From Streptomyces prunicolor NBRC 13075 (GTDB taxonomy: Bacteria; Actinomycetota; Actinomycetes; Streptomycetales; Streptomycetaceae): a stretch of DNA of 64,000 bases. Both the position numbers and the translations under genes were made by a program. Positions 1 to 8,016 of this stretch are shown here, piece after piece (position 1 is the first letter of the stretch; each line of letters opens with the position of its first letter). The stretch lies in contig NZ_BARF01000110.1 in the NCBI RefSeq assembly GCF_000367365.1, forward strand, positions 1-64,000. Direction: 5' to 3'. The notes below the pieces were generated by a model. The model saw only the letters and a program-made list of their open reading frames with translations, did no database searches and was not told the origin of the DNA.

Positions 1-762
1 TGGGGGCGGCGGGTAAGGTCCCGGGCCCTCCGGACGCCGGGCCTTCGGAGCAACGGCGGGACTCTCCTCAGGGCGTACGGGAACGGCCATGGGATGCGGG
101 GCGGACAGACCGTCCGGGCGGAGATCCGCCGGAGCGACGGCGGGACTGTCGGCAGGCGGTGCGGGAACGGCCGGCTGCGGGTACGCGGGCGGGAGCTCCG
201 CGTCGGCCGCCCGCTGAGGGGGTGCCGGTGGGAGGTCGGGCTGCGTGTCCGCGTGGGGCGCCTGCCGAGGTGGGGCGGGCGGGGCCTGCTCCCCTGGGGC
301 GACGGAGGCCATGGGCTTGACCAACGGAGGCTCGGGATAGGAATCCGCGCCCGCATCCCCCGGAACCGCAGACGGCGACGCGCCATCGCCAGGAGCGGCA
401 GGAGCGGCAGGAGCGGCAGGCCGGAACAACGGAGGCTCGCCATACACATCCGCCCCGGCACCTCCCGGCCCCGGAGGCGCACTGGACGGCGGCTCCCAGG
501 AAGCACCCGGGGAGCCGGAACCCGTAACAGCAGGCGCCTCGGAGGAGGGCTCGCCGCCCGCACGTGGCCCCGGAACACCCGGCCCCACCGAACTCCCCCG
601 CTCATCCGCCGGAGGCACCCCCACTGTCCCCGCCGCCGAAGCGAACCGGTCGTCGACGGAGTCGCCCGCGGCCGACGGCCCCGTGTCCTCCGCGGTGTCG
701 TCGTACAGCTGGCTCCACCAGTCGTCCTCGTGACCGGTCGGCGTTCCCCCCTGCTGGCTCAT
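1..762 (-). CDS. Pro/Ala-rich protein, N-terminal 254 codons only (cut by left edge)
   Basis: An ATG at 762 opens a frame (beginning MSQQGGTPTGHEDDWW) that has no stop down to base 1, so the C-terminal part is outside the window. The first ~45 residues are acidic with a WW pair and an LYDD stretch; the remainder is Pro/Ala/Gly-rich linker in which a GAD-x-Y-x-EPPL unit appears twice, near residues 104 and 137. No signal peptide is visible. Such tails usually tether a folded domain that would lie further left; I vaguely associate this N-terminus with PP2C-type phosphatases of streptomycetes, but nothing visible here proves it. An AGGGG lies very close to the ATG, so the ribosome site is weak. 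Confidence 0.6.
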   Translation of the reverse strand, partial: MSQQGGTPTGHEDDWWSQLYDDTAEDTGPSAAGDSVDDRFASAAGTVGVPPADERGSSVGPGVPGPRAGGEPSSEAPAVTGSGSPGASWEPPSSAPPGPGGAGADVYGEPPLFRPAAPAAPAAPGDGASPSAVPGDAGADSYPEPPLVKPMASVAPGEQAPPAPPRQAPHADTQPDLPPAPPQRAADAELPPAYPQPAVPAPPADSPAVAPADLRPDGLSAPHPMAVPVRPEESPAVAPKARRPEGPGPYPPPP

Positions 763-946
763 GCCCCTAATTGTCCACCGCACAGGCCAGTTGGAAACGG
801 GGCGTCCGGAAAATCGGGTGCGCGCCCCTCCTCGAACGGCGTGTCGGACGACGTGCCGAACACCCGTCCGCCACCGGGCGACGCACGCCACACAGGGCCG
901 CCGGACGGTCCCACCCCCCACGGGAGAACCGCCCGGCGACGACTGA

Positions 947-1058
947 GTGACCCGGCCCCAGCTCCCCTGCGTGCCGGCGCACGTCATGGGCCCGGGTCAC
1001 GTTCCAAGTGACCGAATCCCGTTGCGGGTTCGGCCCACCCGGTCCCGAGTGTGACCGG
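947..1058. promoter_or_regulatory. Cluster of GTGACC/GGTCAC repeats in a 533-bp gene-free stretch
   Basis: Between the partial gene (start 762) and the LuxR gene (start 1296) I see no convincing coding region. It does hold four copies of one hexamer: GTGACCCGG at 947, CCGGGTCAC at 992, GTGACC at 1008 and GTGACCGG at 1051. The copies at 947 and 992 are inverted with a 36-nt loop; those at 995 and 1008 form GGTCAC-7nt-GTGACC. This looks like a regulator binding cluster for the divergent genes, possibly for the LuxR protein itself. That role is inferred only. Confidence 0.35.
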
Positions 1059-1295
1059 CTTTCCTGAAGCTCCGCTGTGATTCGCGCCCGTCCCGCCTGT
1101 CACCCGCCGTGCGCGAACCTGCAGGCCGACCATCCCCAATACGGGCATTCCGGGCGGAAGTTGAGGCCCCAGTGGCGCAACCTTGGCAGAGGGGCGGGTG
1201 GTACGGCGATGATGTGCCGAGGCGGTTTCGCGCCGTGGCCGGTTTCCGCCAGGGCGCGTGCGGACAACGGGGTTTTCGGGGAGGGGCGGCACCTG

Positions 1296-2285
1296 ATGCT
1301 GGCGGCGATAGGCCTGGACGAGGCGCACGAGTCGGCGTACCGGGCACTGGTGGCGGTCGGCGCCGCGGAGGTACCCGATCTCGCCCGACGGCTGGCCCTC
1401 GGGGAGTACGACACCGAGCGTGCCCTGCGCGGCCTGGAACGGCACGGACTCGCCGCCCAGTCCTCGGCCCGCCCCGGCCGCTGGGTCGCCGCCCCGCCCG
1501 GGGTCGCCCTGGGCGCCCTGCTCACCCAGCAGCGGCACGAACTGGACAAGGCCGAACTGGCCGCCGCGCAGCTCGCCGAGGAGTACCGGGCCACCGCCGC
1601 CGAACCCGCCGTACACGATCTGGTGGAGGTGGTGATCGGCGCCGCGGCCGTCAGCCAGCGTTTCCTCCAGCTCCAGCTCGGCGCGACCGAGGAGGTGTGC
1701 GCGCTGGTCACCGGGACCCCGGTCGCCGTCACCGGCGGGGAGAACGACGCGGAGGAGCAGGCCGCCCGCCGCGGGGTCCGCTACCGGGTCGTCCTCGAAC
1801 GCGCCGTGCTCGACCAGCCGGACGGCATCACCGAACTCACCGCCGCGCTGGGCCGCGACGAACAGGTACGGGTGGTCGACAAGGTGCCGACGAAGCTGGT
1901 GGTCGCCGACCGGACCCTCGCGCTGGTGCCGCTGACCTCGCACACCGCGGAGCCCGCCGCGCTCGTCGTGCACGCGAGCGGCCTGCTGGAGCTGCTCCGC
2001 GGGCTCTTCGAGTCGGTCTGGCGGGACGCGCTCCCGCTGCGCCTCGGCGCGTCCGGCGCCACCGAGCGGGCCCCCGACGGCTCCGACGGCCCCGACGCCA
2101 CCGACCTGGAGGTGCTGTCCCTGCTGCTGGCCGGGCAGACCGACGCCAGCGTCGCCAAACAGCTCGACCTGGGCCTCAGGACCGTACAGCGCCGGGTGAA
2201 GCGGCTGATGGAGCTGACCGGCGTCACGACCCGGCTGCAACTGGGCTGGCACGCCTACGAACGGGGCTGGGTGGCCCGTAGCTGA
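1296..2285 (+). CDS. LuxR-family transcriptional regulator with N-terminal TrmB-like winged helix
   Basis: 329 residues. Residues ~1-60 (MLAAIGLDEAHESAYRAL onward) resemble the TrmB-type winged helix found in many streptomycete helix-turn-helix proteins; the middle ~180 residues form a ligand or phospholipase-D-like sensor region; residues ~269-325 are a LuxR-type helix-turn-helix (LSLLLAGQTDASVAKQLDL followed by GLRTVQRRVKRLM). The ATG at 1296 is chosen because GAGGGG lies 9 bases upstream; the frame stays open back to 1077 but without a better ribosome site. The likely role is a pathway regulator. The inducer is unknown, and the nearest target would be its own upstream GTGACC cluster. Confidence 0.8.
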   Translation: MLAAIGLDEAHESAYRALVAVGAAEVPDLARRLALGEYDTERALRGLERHGLAAQSSARPGRWVAAPPGVALGALLTQQRHELDKAELAAAQLAEEYRATAAEPAVHDLVEVVIGAAAVSQRFLQLQLGATEEVCALVTGTPVAVTGGENDAEEQAARRGVRYRVVLERAVLDQPDGITELTAALGRDEQVRVVDKVPTKLVVADRTLALVPLTSHTAEPAALVVHASGLLELLRGLFESVWRDALPLRLGASGATERAPDGSDGPDATDLEVLSLLLAGQTDASVAKQLDLGLRTVQRRVKRLMELTGVTTRLQLGWHAYERGWVARS

Positions 2286-2321
2286 CCTGCGGTTTCACCC
2301 GGGATCCCGCAGGCTGGGCAG

Positions 2322-2804
2322 ATGGGAGTGGCTGAACTCCTCCTGGTCGGCGTCGTCATCCTGCTCGGCCTGTGCGGAGTCCTGGTGCCCGGAGTGCCGG
2401 GGTCGTGGCTGGTGTGGGCCGCGGTCCTGTGGTGGGCGCTGAAGGATCCGCAGCCGGTGTCCTGGGGCGTCCTCGTGGGCGCCACGGTCGTCCTCTTCCT
2501 CTCCCAGGTGGTCCGCTGGGCCCTGCCGCCCCGCCGGCTGCGCGCGAGCGGCGCGACCCCCCGAATGGGCGTGTACGCCGGAGCCGGCGCGTTCCTCGGC
2601 TTCGTCCTGGTCCCCGTGCTCGGCGCGATCCCCGGCTTCATGGCCGGGATCTACCTCCACGAACGCCTGCGCCTGGGCCGCCACGGCGAGGCCATGGCCT
2701 CCCTCCGTACGGCGATGCGCTCGGGCGGCTCCAGCGTGCTGACCGAGCTGTTCACCTGCCTGCTGATCATGGGCGCGTGGGTGGGCGCGGTGATCTGGGG
2801 CTGA
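2322..2804 (+). CDS. DUF456 family small membrane protein
   Basis: 160 residues with four hydrophobic segments (about 3-25, 28-45, 50-66 and 85-115, with a further one at the C-terminus). The conserved DUF456 features are visible: GLCGVLVPGVPGSWLVW near the N-terminus and the glycine-rich GAFLGFVLVPVLGAIPG pair that resembles a glycine-zipper half. Family function is unknown. It sits 36 bases after the LuxR gene on the same strand and may be co-transcribed with it. Its stop is 11 bases from the stop of the convergent hydrolase gene. Confidence 0.85.
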   Translation: MGVAELLLVGVVILLGLCGVLVPGVPGSWLVWAAVLWWALKDPQPVSWGVLVGATVVLFLSQVVRWALPPRRLRASGATPRMGVYAGAGAFLGFVLVPVLGAIPGFMAGIYLHERLRLGRHGEAMASLRTAMRSGGSSVLTELFTCLLIMGAWVGAVIWG

Positions 2805-2815
2805 CGTCAAAGGGA

Positions 2816-4024
2816 TCAGCCGAGCATGGTCAGGTCGACCGTGTCGGCCAGTGCCCGCATGCCCGCGTCGTTGAAGTGCAGATGGTCGCCGCAGTCGTAA
2901 CCGGGCCGGATCCGCTGCGGCTGCTCCGGGTCGCGGACGGCGGTGTCGAAGTCGACGACCCCGTCGAAGCCCCCGCCGCCGCGGATGAAGGCGTTGATCT
3001 CCTGCCGTACGGCCTCGCGGGCCGCCGTGTACCCGCTGCTGCCGCCGTACGGGGTGAGGGTCGCGCCGATGACGCGGATGCCGTGCGCGTGGGCGCGGCT
3101 CACGAGGGTGCGGTAGGCGCTTTCGAAGGCGTCGGGGTCGGTGGCGTTCGGGGTGCCCTTGATGTCGTTGATGCCTTCGAGAACGATCAGCACACGCACC
3201 CCCGACCGCGACAGGGCATCCGCGTCGAGGCGGGACAACGCGCTCGGGCCTACGTCGTCGCGCAGCAGGCGGTTCCCGGAGACACCGGCGTTGAGGACAC
3301 CGAGGCGGAGGTACGCGGGCAGGGCGGCCAGGCGGTCGGCGAGGCGGTCGGGCCAGCGGTGGTTGGCGTCGCGGGTGGAGCCGTTGCCGTCGGTGAGGGA
3401 GTCGCCGAGGGCGACGACGCTGCCGGCCGCCGGGGCGTCGAGGACGTCGACGCCGGTGACGTAGTACCAGGAGGTGGTGGTCGTCGTGTACGCGGAACCG
3501 TCCACTTCGGCGGCCCGATCGCCGTTCGACGCACGGTAGTTGGTCTGTCCGGCCGCGCGGTGGTAGGTCGCCGGGCCGGAGTCGTCGGGCGTGTGGACCG
3601 TGACGAGCAGATCCGCCGCGTCGGGCACGGCCAGCAGGACGGGATCACTGACCAGGTCCTCGCCCGCCGGGATCGTCACCGTCCGCACGCCGCCGAAAGT
3701 CGCGACGCGCATCGAGCCGGCCACGGCGTCCGGACCGGTCTCCCGCAGCGCGACGGTCACCGCGTCGAGCCGGAGCGGCGCGCTGCCGAGCCGGTTGCTG
3801 AGCCGGACCCGGGCCGCGCTGCCGCCGACGCTGAGGTGGACGACGTTGCGGAAGGAGGCGCCGGGGTGGGCGGTGGCGGTGCCGGAGGGGGCGGCCTCCC
3901 AGGTGCCGGTCCAGGTGCCGAAGGGGTCCCGGGCCGGGGCTTCGGCGATCGCCGTACCCTGCCCAACTCCCGCTCCCAGTACGACCACCAGCATTGCGAC
4001 GACGATCCGTCCGGCCCCGACCAT
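2816..4024 (-). CDS. Secreted SGNH/GDSL hydrolase
   Basis: 402 residues from an ATG at 4024 that has GGTGGAG upstream; the frame extends further but lacks a ribosome site. Residues 1-27 are a signal peptide ending near AIAEA. A beta-rich N-terminal domain (~35-190) precedes the SGNH catalytic domain: block I VVALGDSLTDG with the nucleophile serine, block II NAGVSGNR, block III EGINDI, and the C-terminal DHLHFND carrying the catalytic Asp-His. This matches the secreted lipase/esterase-type SGNH proteins common in actinomycetes; the acyl substrate is not evident. Transcribed away from the PPOX gene. Confidence 0.85.
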   Translation of the reverse strand: MVGAGRIVVAMLVVVLGAGVGQGTAIAEAPARDPFGTWTGTWEAAPSGTATAHPGASFRNVVHLSVGGSAARVRLSNRLGSAPLRLDAVTVALRETGPDAVAGSMRVATFGGVRTVTIPAGEDLVSDPVLLAVPDAADLLVTVHTPDDSGPATYHRAAGQTNYRASNGDRAAEVDGSAYTTTTTSWYYVTGVDVLDAPAAGSVVALGDSLTDGNGSTRDANHRWPDRLADRLAALPAYLRLGVLNAGVSGNRLLRDDVGPSALSRLDADALSRSGVRVLIVLEGINDIKGTPNATDPDAFESAYRTLVSRAHAHGIRVIGATLTPYGGSSGYTAAREAVRQEINAFIRGGGGFDGVVDFDTAVRDPEQPQRIRPGYDCGDHLHFNDAGMRALADTVDLTMLG

Positions 4025-4205
4025 GAACGCTCCACCTCTCCCCACCGACCACGAGGAGGCGACCGTGACACGCGGCAACGGGCCGACGGCGGAGCACCAC
4101 CGGTGCCGGGCTCCGCGTCCCCTGTCCGGCGTAGGACGTGGAGCGGAGGGAGACCTGGGACCGAAGGCCGATGCGCGGGGCGGGCAGGCGTGTTTGGCTG
4201 CGGTC

Positions 4206-4577
4206 ATGACCGAATTCACCGAGGCCGAACGCGCGTACCTCGCCTCGCAGCGACTGGGCCGCCTCGCCACCGTCGACCCCCAGGGCCAGCCACAGGCGAA
4301 CCCCGTCGGCTTCTTCCCGCAGGCCGACGGGACGATCCTGGTCGGCGGCTATGCGATGGGTACGACGAAGAAGTGGCGCAACCTGCGGAAGAACCCGAAG
4401 GTCGCGCTGGTCGTGGACGACATCGTCAGCCTCAGCCCCTGGCAGGTACGCGGTATCGACATCCGCGGCGAGGCCGAACTCCTCGTCGGCCCGCACGAGT
4501 TGGGGCCGCACATGAGCGAGGAGGTGATTCGCATCCACCCGCGGCGGATCCACAGCTGGGGCCTGGAGACCGACTAG
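4206..4577 (+). CDS. PPOX-class F420-dependent oxidoreductase
   Basis: 123 residues, the usual size for a single split-barrel (pyridoxamine-phosphate-oxidase fold) unit. The sequence MTEFTEAERAYLASQRLGRL followed by a VDPQGQP strand-turn and GTTKKWRNLRKNP matches the PPOX group thought to use deazaflavin F420 (TIGR04023-like). It would reduce or isomerise an unknown small substrate in the cytoplasm. The stop codon lies inside the first copy of a 14-bp tandem duplication. Function at substrate level cannot be told. Confidence 0.8.
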   Translation: MTEFTEAERAYLASQRLGRLATVDPQGQPQANPVGFFPQADGTILVGGYAMGTTKKWRNLRKNPKVALVVDDIVSLSPWQVRGIDIRGEAELLVGPHELGPHMSEEVIRIHPRRIHSWGLETD

Positions 4578-4602
4578 AACTGATCGAATAGAACTGATCG
4601 AA
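4575..4602. repeat. 14-bp perfect tandem duplication
   Basis: TAGAACTGATCGAA occurs twice in direct succession (4575-4588 and 4589-4602) between two convergent genes. The first copy supplies the TAG stop of the PPOX gene. It is most likely replication slippage without function. Confidence 0.9.
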
Positions 4603-4608
4603 GCCGAC

Positions 4609-5118
4609 TCAGCCCAACGCGTCCTCCAGGGTGAGGAGTTGCACCTTGCGGTCGAGGCCGCCCGCGTACCCCGTCAGCGATCCGTCGGCACCGATCACAC
4701 GGTGGCAGGGCCGGACGACCAGCAGCGGGTTGGCGCCGATCGCCCCGCCCACGGCCCGGACGGCGGCCCGGGACGCGCCGATCCGCGCAGCGATCTCGCC
4801 GTACGTCGTCGTCGCGCCGTACGGGACGGAGTCGAGGGCACTCCACACGCGCTCACGGAAGTCGGTGCCGGAGGTGCGGAACTCCAGCTGGAATTCCTTG
4901 AGTTCACCGGCGAAGTAGGCGGCGAGCTGTTCGCCGACGGCACGGAAGGGGCCGGGGTCCTGCCGCCACTGGGGCTGGACGGTACGGCCGCCCTTCTGAC
5001 CGGGCACGGAGAGGGAGGTCAGCGCGCCGAACTCGTCTGCGGTGAGGAGGAGTTGCCCCAGGGGACTGTTGAAGCTCGTCCAGCGGGTGACCGCGGGATC
5101 GGCCGTCGGGTCGGTCAT
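4609..5118 (-). CDS. ogt: Methylated-DNA--protein-cysteine methyltransferase
   Basis: 169 residues. The active-site motif PCHRVIG (acceptor Cys138) and the preceding helix-turn-helix with the arginine finger region (GASRAAVRAVGGAIGANP) are intact, so it should remove O6-alkyl groups from guanine by irreversible self-alkylation. The ATG at 5118 is preferred over an upstream frame extension because it overlaps the TGA of the ada-alkA gene as ATGA, with GGGAG and TTGGAG upstream, giving translational coupling. Together with the preceding gene it forms an alkylation-damage repair unit. Confidence 0.93.
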   Translation of the reverse strand: MTDPTADPAVTRWTSFNSPLGQLLLTADEFGALTSLSVPGQKGGRTVQPQWRQDPGPFRAVGEQLAAYFAGELKEFQLEFRTSGTDFRERVWSALDSVPYGATTTYGEIAARIGASRAAVRAVGGAIGANPLLVVRPCHRVIGADGSLTGYAGGLDRKVQLLTLEDALG

Positions 5119-6548
5119 CGTGACTCCAACTCCCCTGCCGTTCGCAGGTGTTGTACGTGTTCGAGATGTTCCATGTGCTGTACGGCATAGGAACGCCAGG
5201 GGCGCCACGCGTCCGGAACGTCGACGCCGGGCGGTGCGACATCGGGGTCTCCGAGGGCGCGGGTACGGATGACGGCGACGGTCGCGGCGTCCATGCCGGG
5301 CAGCGCCAGCAAGGCCTCCTCCACGTCGTCCCGGTCGACACCGCCGTCGAGCCGTACGGTGCCGTCGGCCAGGGCGGCGGCGAGGGCGGCCAGGGGTTCG
5401 CCGGGCACGGCGTCCACCAGCGCGGACGGTTCGGGGAAGAGGTGGGTGAGGCCCCCGGACGGGGCGTCCAGCGTCTTGCCGTAGCGCCGCACCAGCCGTT
5501 CGGCCTCCGCCCGCCCGACAAGGGCCCGTACGGCGAGTTCCTCCGGGTCGGCGGTGCCCGGTGAACGCAGGCCGGGGCGGGCGGCGACGAGCGGGGCGAG
5601 CCGGGGATCGGCGCCGAGCCGCTCGTCGACGGCGTACGGATCGGCGTCGAGATCGAAGAGCCGTCGTAGGCGCTGGACGGCGGTGGTCAGGTCGCGGTGG
5701 TCGGTGAGGTGCAGCCGGGCGTCGAGCCAGCCGCCGGGGTGGGCGGGGGACGCGGCCTTGAGGGCGCCGGGTCGTTCGTCGACGGCGACGATTCCGGTGC
5801 CGTAGGGGAGGCGGAGGGTGCGGCGGTAGGTACGGCGGCCGGGGGTGCCGGTGATCTCCTCGATGCCGGGGACGGCCTCGCGTGCGAGCAGGTCGAAGAC
5901 GGCGCCGGACTGGTACGGGCCCCGGTACGCGAGCCGCAAGGGGATTCCGGCGGACGGGCCGGCCCCCTTCGCCGGTGCCTTGGGCGCGTGGGGCGTCCTG
6001 GCCGTCCGCAGCTCGCTCGGGGTCGACGCGTACACGGCGCGGATCGTGTCGTTGAACTGGCGGACACTGGCGAACCCGGCGGCGAATGCCACCTCCGTGA
6101 TCGGCAGGTCGGTGGTCTGCACCAACACCCGTGCGGTGTGCGCCCGTTGGGCCCGGGCGAGGGCGACAGGACCGGCGCCGAGTTCGGCGGTGAGCTGCCG
6201 CTGGACCTGCCGCGCGCTGTATCCCAGCCGCACGGCGAGCCCGGCGACGCCCTCACGGTCCACCACGCCGTCGCCGATCAGCCGCATGGCCCGGCCGACG
6301 ACATCGGCCCGCACGTTCCACTCGGCCGAGCCCGGCACGGCGTCCGGACGGCACCGCCGGCAGGCCCGGAACCCCGAGCCCTGCGCGGCGGCGGCCGTCG
6401 CGAAGAACCGCACATTGCGCCGCTTCGGCGTCACCGCCGGACAACTGGGCCGGCAGTAGATCCCGGTCGTGGCCACCCCGAAGAAGAACTCCCCGTCGAA
6501 CCGGGCATCCCGGCTCCGCACGGCTTCGTACCTGGTGTCTTCGTCCAT
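5115..6548 (-). CDS. alkA: Ada-AlkA fusion: methyl-sensing activator and 3-methyladenine DNA glycosylase
   Basis: 477 residues. The N-terminal Ada zinc domain keeps the four cysteines (C32, C36, C62, C65 in YCRPSC and ACRRC); C32 would be the methyl-phosphotriester acceptor. An AraC-type helix-turn-helix follows (~80-175: YSARQVQRQL, ITEVAFAAGFASVRQFNDTIR), then an AlkA N-terminal domain and a helix-hairpin-helix glycosylase domain (LLALPGMDAATVAVIRTRAL then GDPD, with the Asp in the catalytic position). So one protein senses methyl damage, activates transcription and excises alkylated bases. Overlaps ogt by 4 bases and lies 80 bases after rsgA on the same strand. Confidence 0.92.
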   Translation of the reverse strand: MDEDTRYEAVRSRDARFDGEFFFGVATTGIYCRPSCPAVTPKRRNVRFFATAAAAQGSGFRACRRCRPDAVPGSAEWNVRADVVGRAMRLIGDGVVDREGVAGLAVRLGYSARQVQRQLTAELGAGPVALARAQRAHTARVLVQTTDLPITEVAFAAGFASVRQFNDTIRAVYASTPSELRTARTPHAPKAPAKGAGPSAGIPLRLAYRGPYQSGAVFDLLAREAVPGIEEITGTPGRRTYRRTLRLPYGTGIVAVDERPGALKAASPAHPGGWLDARLHLTDHRDLTTAVQRLRRLFDLDADPYAVDERLGADPRLAPLVAARPGLRSPGTADPEELAVRALVGRAEAERLVRRYGKTLDAPSGGLTHLFPEPSALVDAVPGEPLAALAAALADGTVRLDGGVDRDDVEEALLALPGMDAATVAVIRTRALGDPDVAPPGVDVPDAWRPWRSYAVQHMEHLEHVQHLRTAGELESR

Positions 6549-6628
6549 CACGCTGCCCAGTCTCCGCCATCCCCGGGGGTGGGGCTGGCGGAAATCGGAC
6601 GGGACGTTGACGCCATGCCGGACAGGCC

Positions 6629-7720
6629 CTAAGCCCACCGCCCCCGCTTCGCCTCCATCGCCGCCTTCCCCTCCGCCCCCTTCCGCTTCCAGTCGCGGCG
6701 GAGTTCGGCGCGGGCCCGGGCGTCGGTCTTGGCGACGATCCACTGGTTCTCGCGCATGAGCTTGCGGTAGCTGTCGAGCCGGCGTTCGGAGAGATCGCCG
6801 GAGTCGACGGCGGCGAGCACCGCGCAGCCCGGTTCGGCGACGTGGGCGCAGTCCTGGAAGCGGCACTGCCCCGCCAGTTCCTCGATCTCGGCGAAGACCT
6901 GCCCGACCCCGGTCTGCGCGTCCCACAGCCCGACGCCACGCAGCCCGGGTGTGTCGATCAGCACCCCGCCACCCGGCAGGGCGAGCAGATTGCGCGTGGT
7001 GGTCGTGTGACGACCCTTGCCGTCGACGTCACGCGTGGCCTGCACCTCCATCGCGTCCTCGCCGATGAGCGCGTTCGCGAGCGTCGACTTGCCCGCGCCG
7101 GACTGCCCGAGCAGCACGGACGTACCGCCGGCGGCGACCGCGGCGAGGACGTCGATCCCCTCCCCGGTGGCGGCGCTGACGGTCAGCACCGGCACGCCCG
7201 GCGCCGTCGTCTCCACGTCCTTGACGAGATACGACAACGTCACCGCGTCCGGCACGAGGTCGGCCTTGGTCAGCACGACCACGGGCTGGGCACCGGACTC
7301 CCAGGCGAGCGCCAGGAACCGTTCGATACGGCCGAGGTCGAGATCCCCGGTCAGCGGTACGGCGACGATCGCGTGGTCGACATTGGCCGCGAGGATCTGC
7401 CCCTCGGCCCGCTTGGAGGAGGTGGAGCGCACGAAGGCGGTACGGCGCGGCAGATACGTCCGTACGTAACGCGGGTTGCCCGCGGGTTCGACGGCCACCC
7501 AGTCGCCGGTGCACACGACGCGCATCGGGTCGTTCGGGGTGACGAACGCGGTGTCGGCGCGCAGCGTCCCGTCGGCGGTGACGACGTCGCACTGCCCCCG
7601 GTCGACCCGGATCACCCGGCCGGCCAGCAGTCCTTCGGCGTCGTAGCGGGCGAATTCGTCCGCCCATGCGTCGTCCCAGCCGTAGCGGGCGAGCGCGAGA
7701 AAAGCAGAGGTGGAAGTCAA
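6629..7720 (-). CDS. rsgA: Ribosome small-subunit-dependent GTPase A
   Basis: 363 residues with an OB-fold N-terminus, circularly permuted GTPase motifs in the order G4 (TKAD, 151-154), G5 region, G1 (GQSGAGKST, 205-213), G3 (DTPG, 256-259) and the C-terminal zinc site C286/C291/H293/C299. It checks 30S subunit maturation. The start is a TTG at 7720 whose only SD-like sequence, GAAGGG, lies in the arm of a perfect hairpin (7726-7740). A 23-codon ORF lies 60 bases upstream. Together these suggest translational control by a leader; see the separate entries. Confidence 0.93.
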   Translation of the reverse strand: MTSTSAFLALARYGWDDAWADEFARYDAEGLLAGRVIRVDRGQCDVVTADGTLRADTAFVTPNDPMRVVCTGDWVAVEPAGNPRYVRTYLPRRTAFVRSTSSKRAEGQILAANVDHAIVAVPLTGDLDLGRIERFLALAWESGAQPVVVLTKADLVPDAVTLSYLVKDVETTAPGVPVLTVSAATGEGIDVLAAVAAGGTSVLLGQSGAGKSTLANALIGEDAMEVQATRDVDGKGRHTTTTRNLLALPGGGVLIDTPGLRGVGLWDAQTGVGQVFAEIEELAGQCRFQDCAHVAEPGCAVLAAVDSGDLSERRLDSYRKLMRENQWIVAKTDARARAELRRDWKRKGAEGKAAMEAKRGRWA

Positions 7721-7725
7721 GGGAG

Positions 7726-7740
7726 ACCCTTCACAAGGGT
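7726..7740 (-). promoter_or_regulatory. Hairpin masking the rsgA ribosome-binding site
   Basis: On the transcribed strand ACCCTT-GTG-AAGGGT is a perfect 6-bp stem with a 3-nt loop. Its 3' arm contains GAAGGG, the only SD candidate for the TTG start at 7720, six bases downstream. If formed, the hairpin would block initiation until opened, for example by ribosome stalling or traffic on the upstream small ORF. Confidence 0.5.
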
Positions 7741-7780
7741 GGCCCCGGCGCGCGCACTTCGGCGCGGTGGAAGAGGAAGG

Positions 7781-7852
7781 TCAGCCGGTGGCCACGGAGG
7801 TGGACTTGATGCACTTCTGAATGCGGGCAGCGCCCATCACAGAGACAGCCAT
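7781..7852 (-). CDS. Putative 23-residue leader peptide upstream of rsgA
   Basis: ATG at 7852 to TGA at 7781, starting MAVSVMGAAR and ending KSTSVATG. A strong GGGAGG lies 8 bases before the ATG, better than that of rsgA itself. The peptide has one cysteine, three lysine/arginine residues in IQKCIK context and a Ser/Thr-rich end; it has no signal sequence. The position, 60 bases before a masked rsgA start, suggests a regulatory leader; a small secreted or modified peptide is the alternative. No family is recognised. Confidence 0.5.
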   Translation of the reverse strand: MAVSVMGAARIQKCIKSTSVATG

Positions 7853-8016
7853 CGGTCACACCTCCCACAACACAAGCCACGTCACCGGCGACACCACGAG
7901 GGTGGCCGCTCCAACACCACGAACCTTAGAAGGCGCCCGGCCGCCGTGCCACCGAATTACGGCGCACCGGCGGTGAGCACGTTCCCGTCCTCCCATGGAC
8001 CCGGGCGAACGAACAC

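Noticed and set aside
767..1000. 77-codon ORF on the minus strand in the left intergenic region
   Set aside because: Arg-rich, no ribosome site, and its codon positions lack the third-base GC bias of real genes.
1077..1295. Upstream extension of the LuxR reading frame
   Set aside because: No SD near any earlier start and the extension reads as low-complexity Arg/Gly sequence; the ATG at 1296 has GAGGGG.
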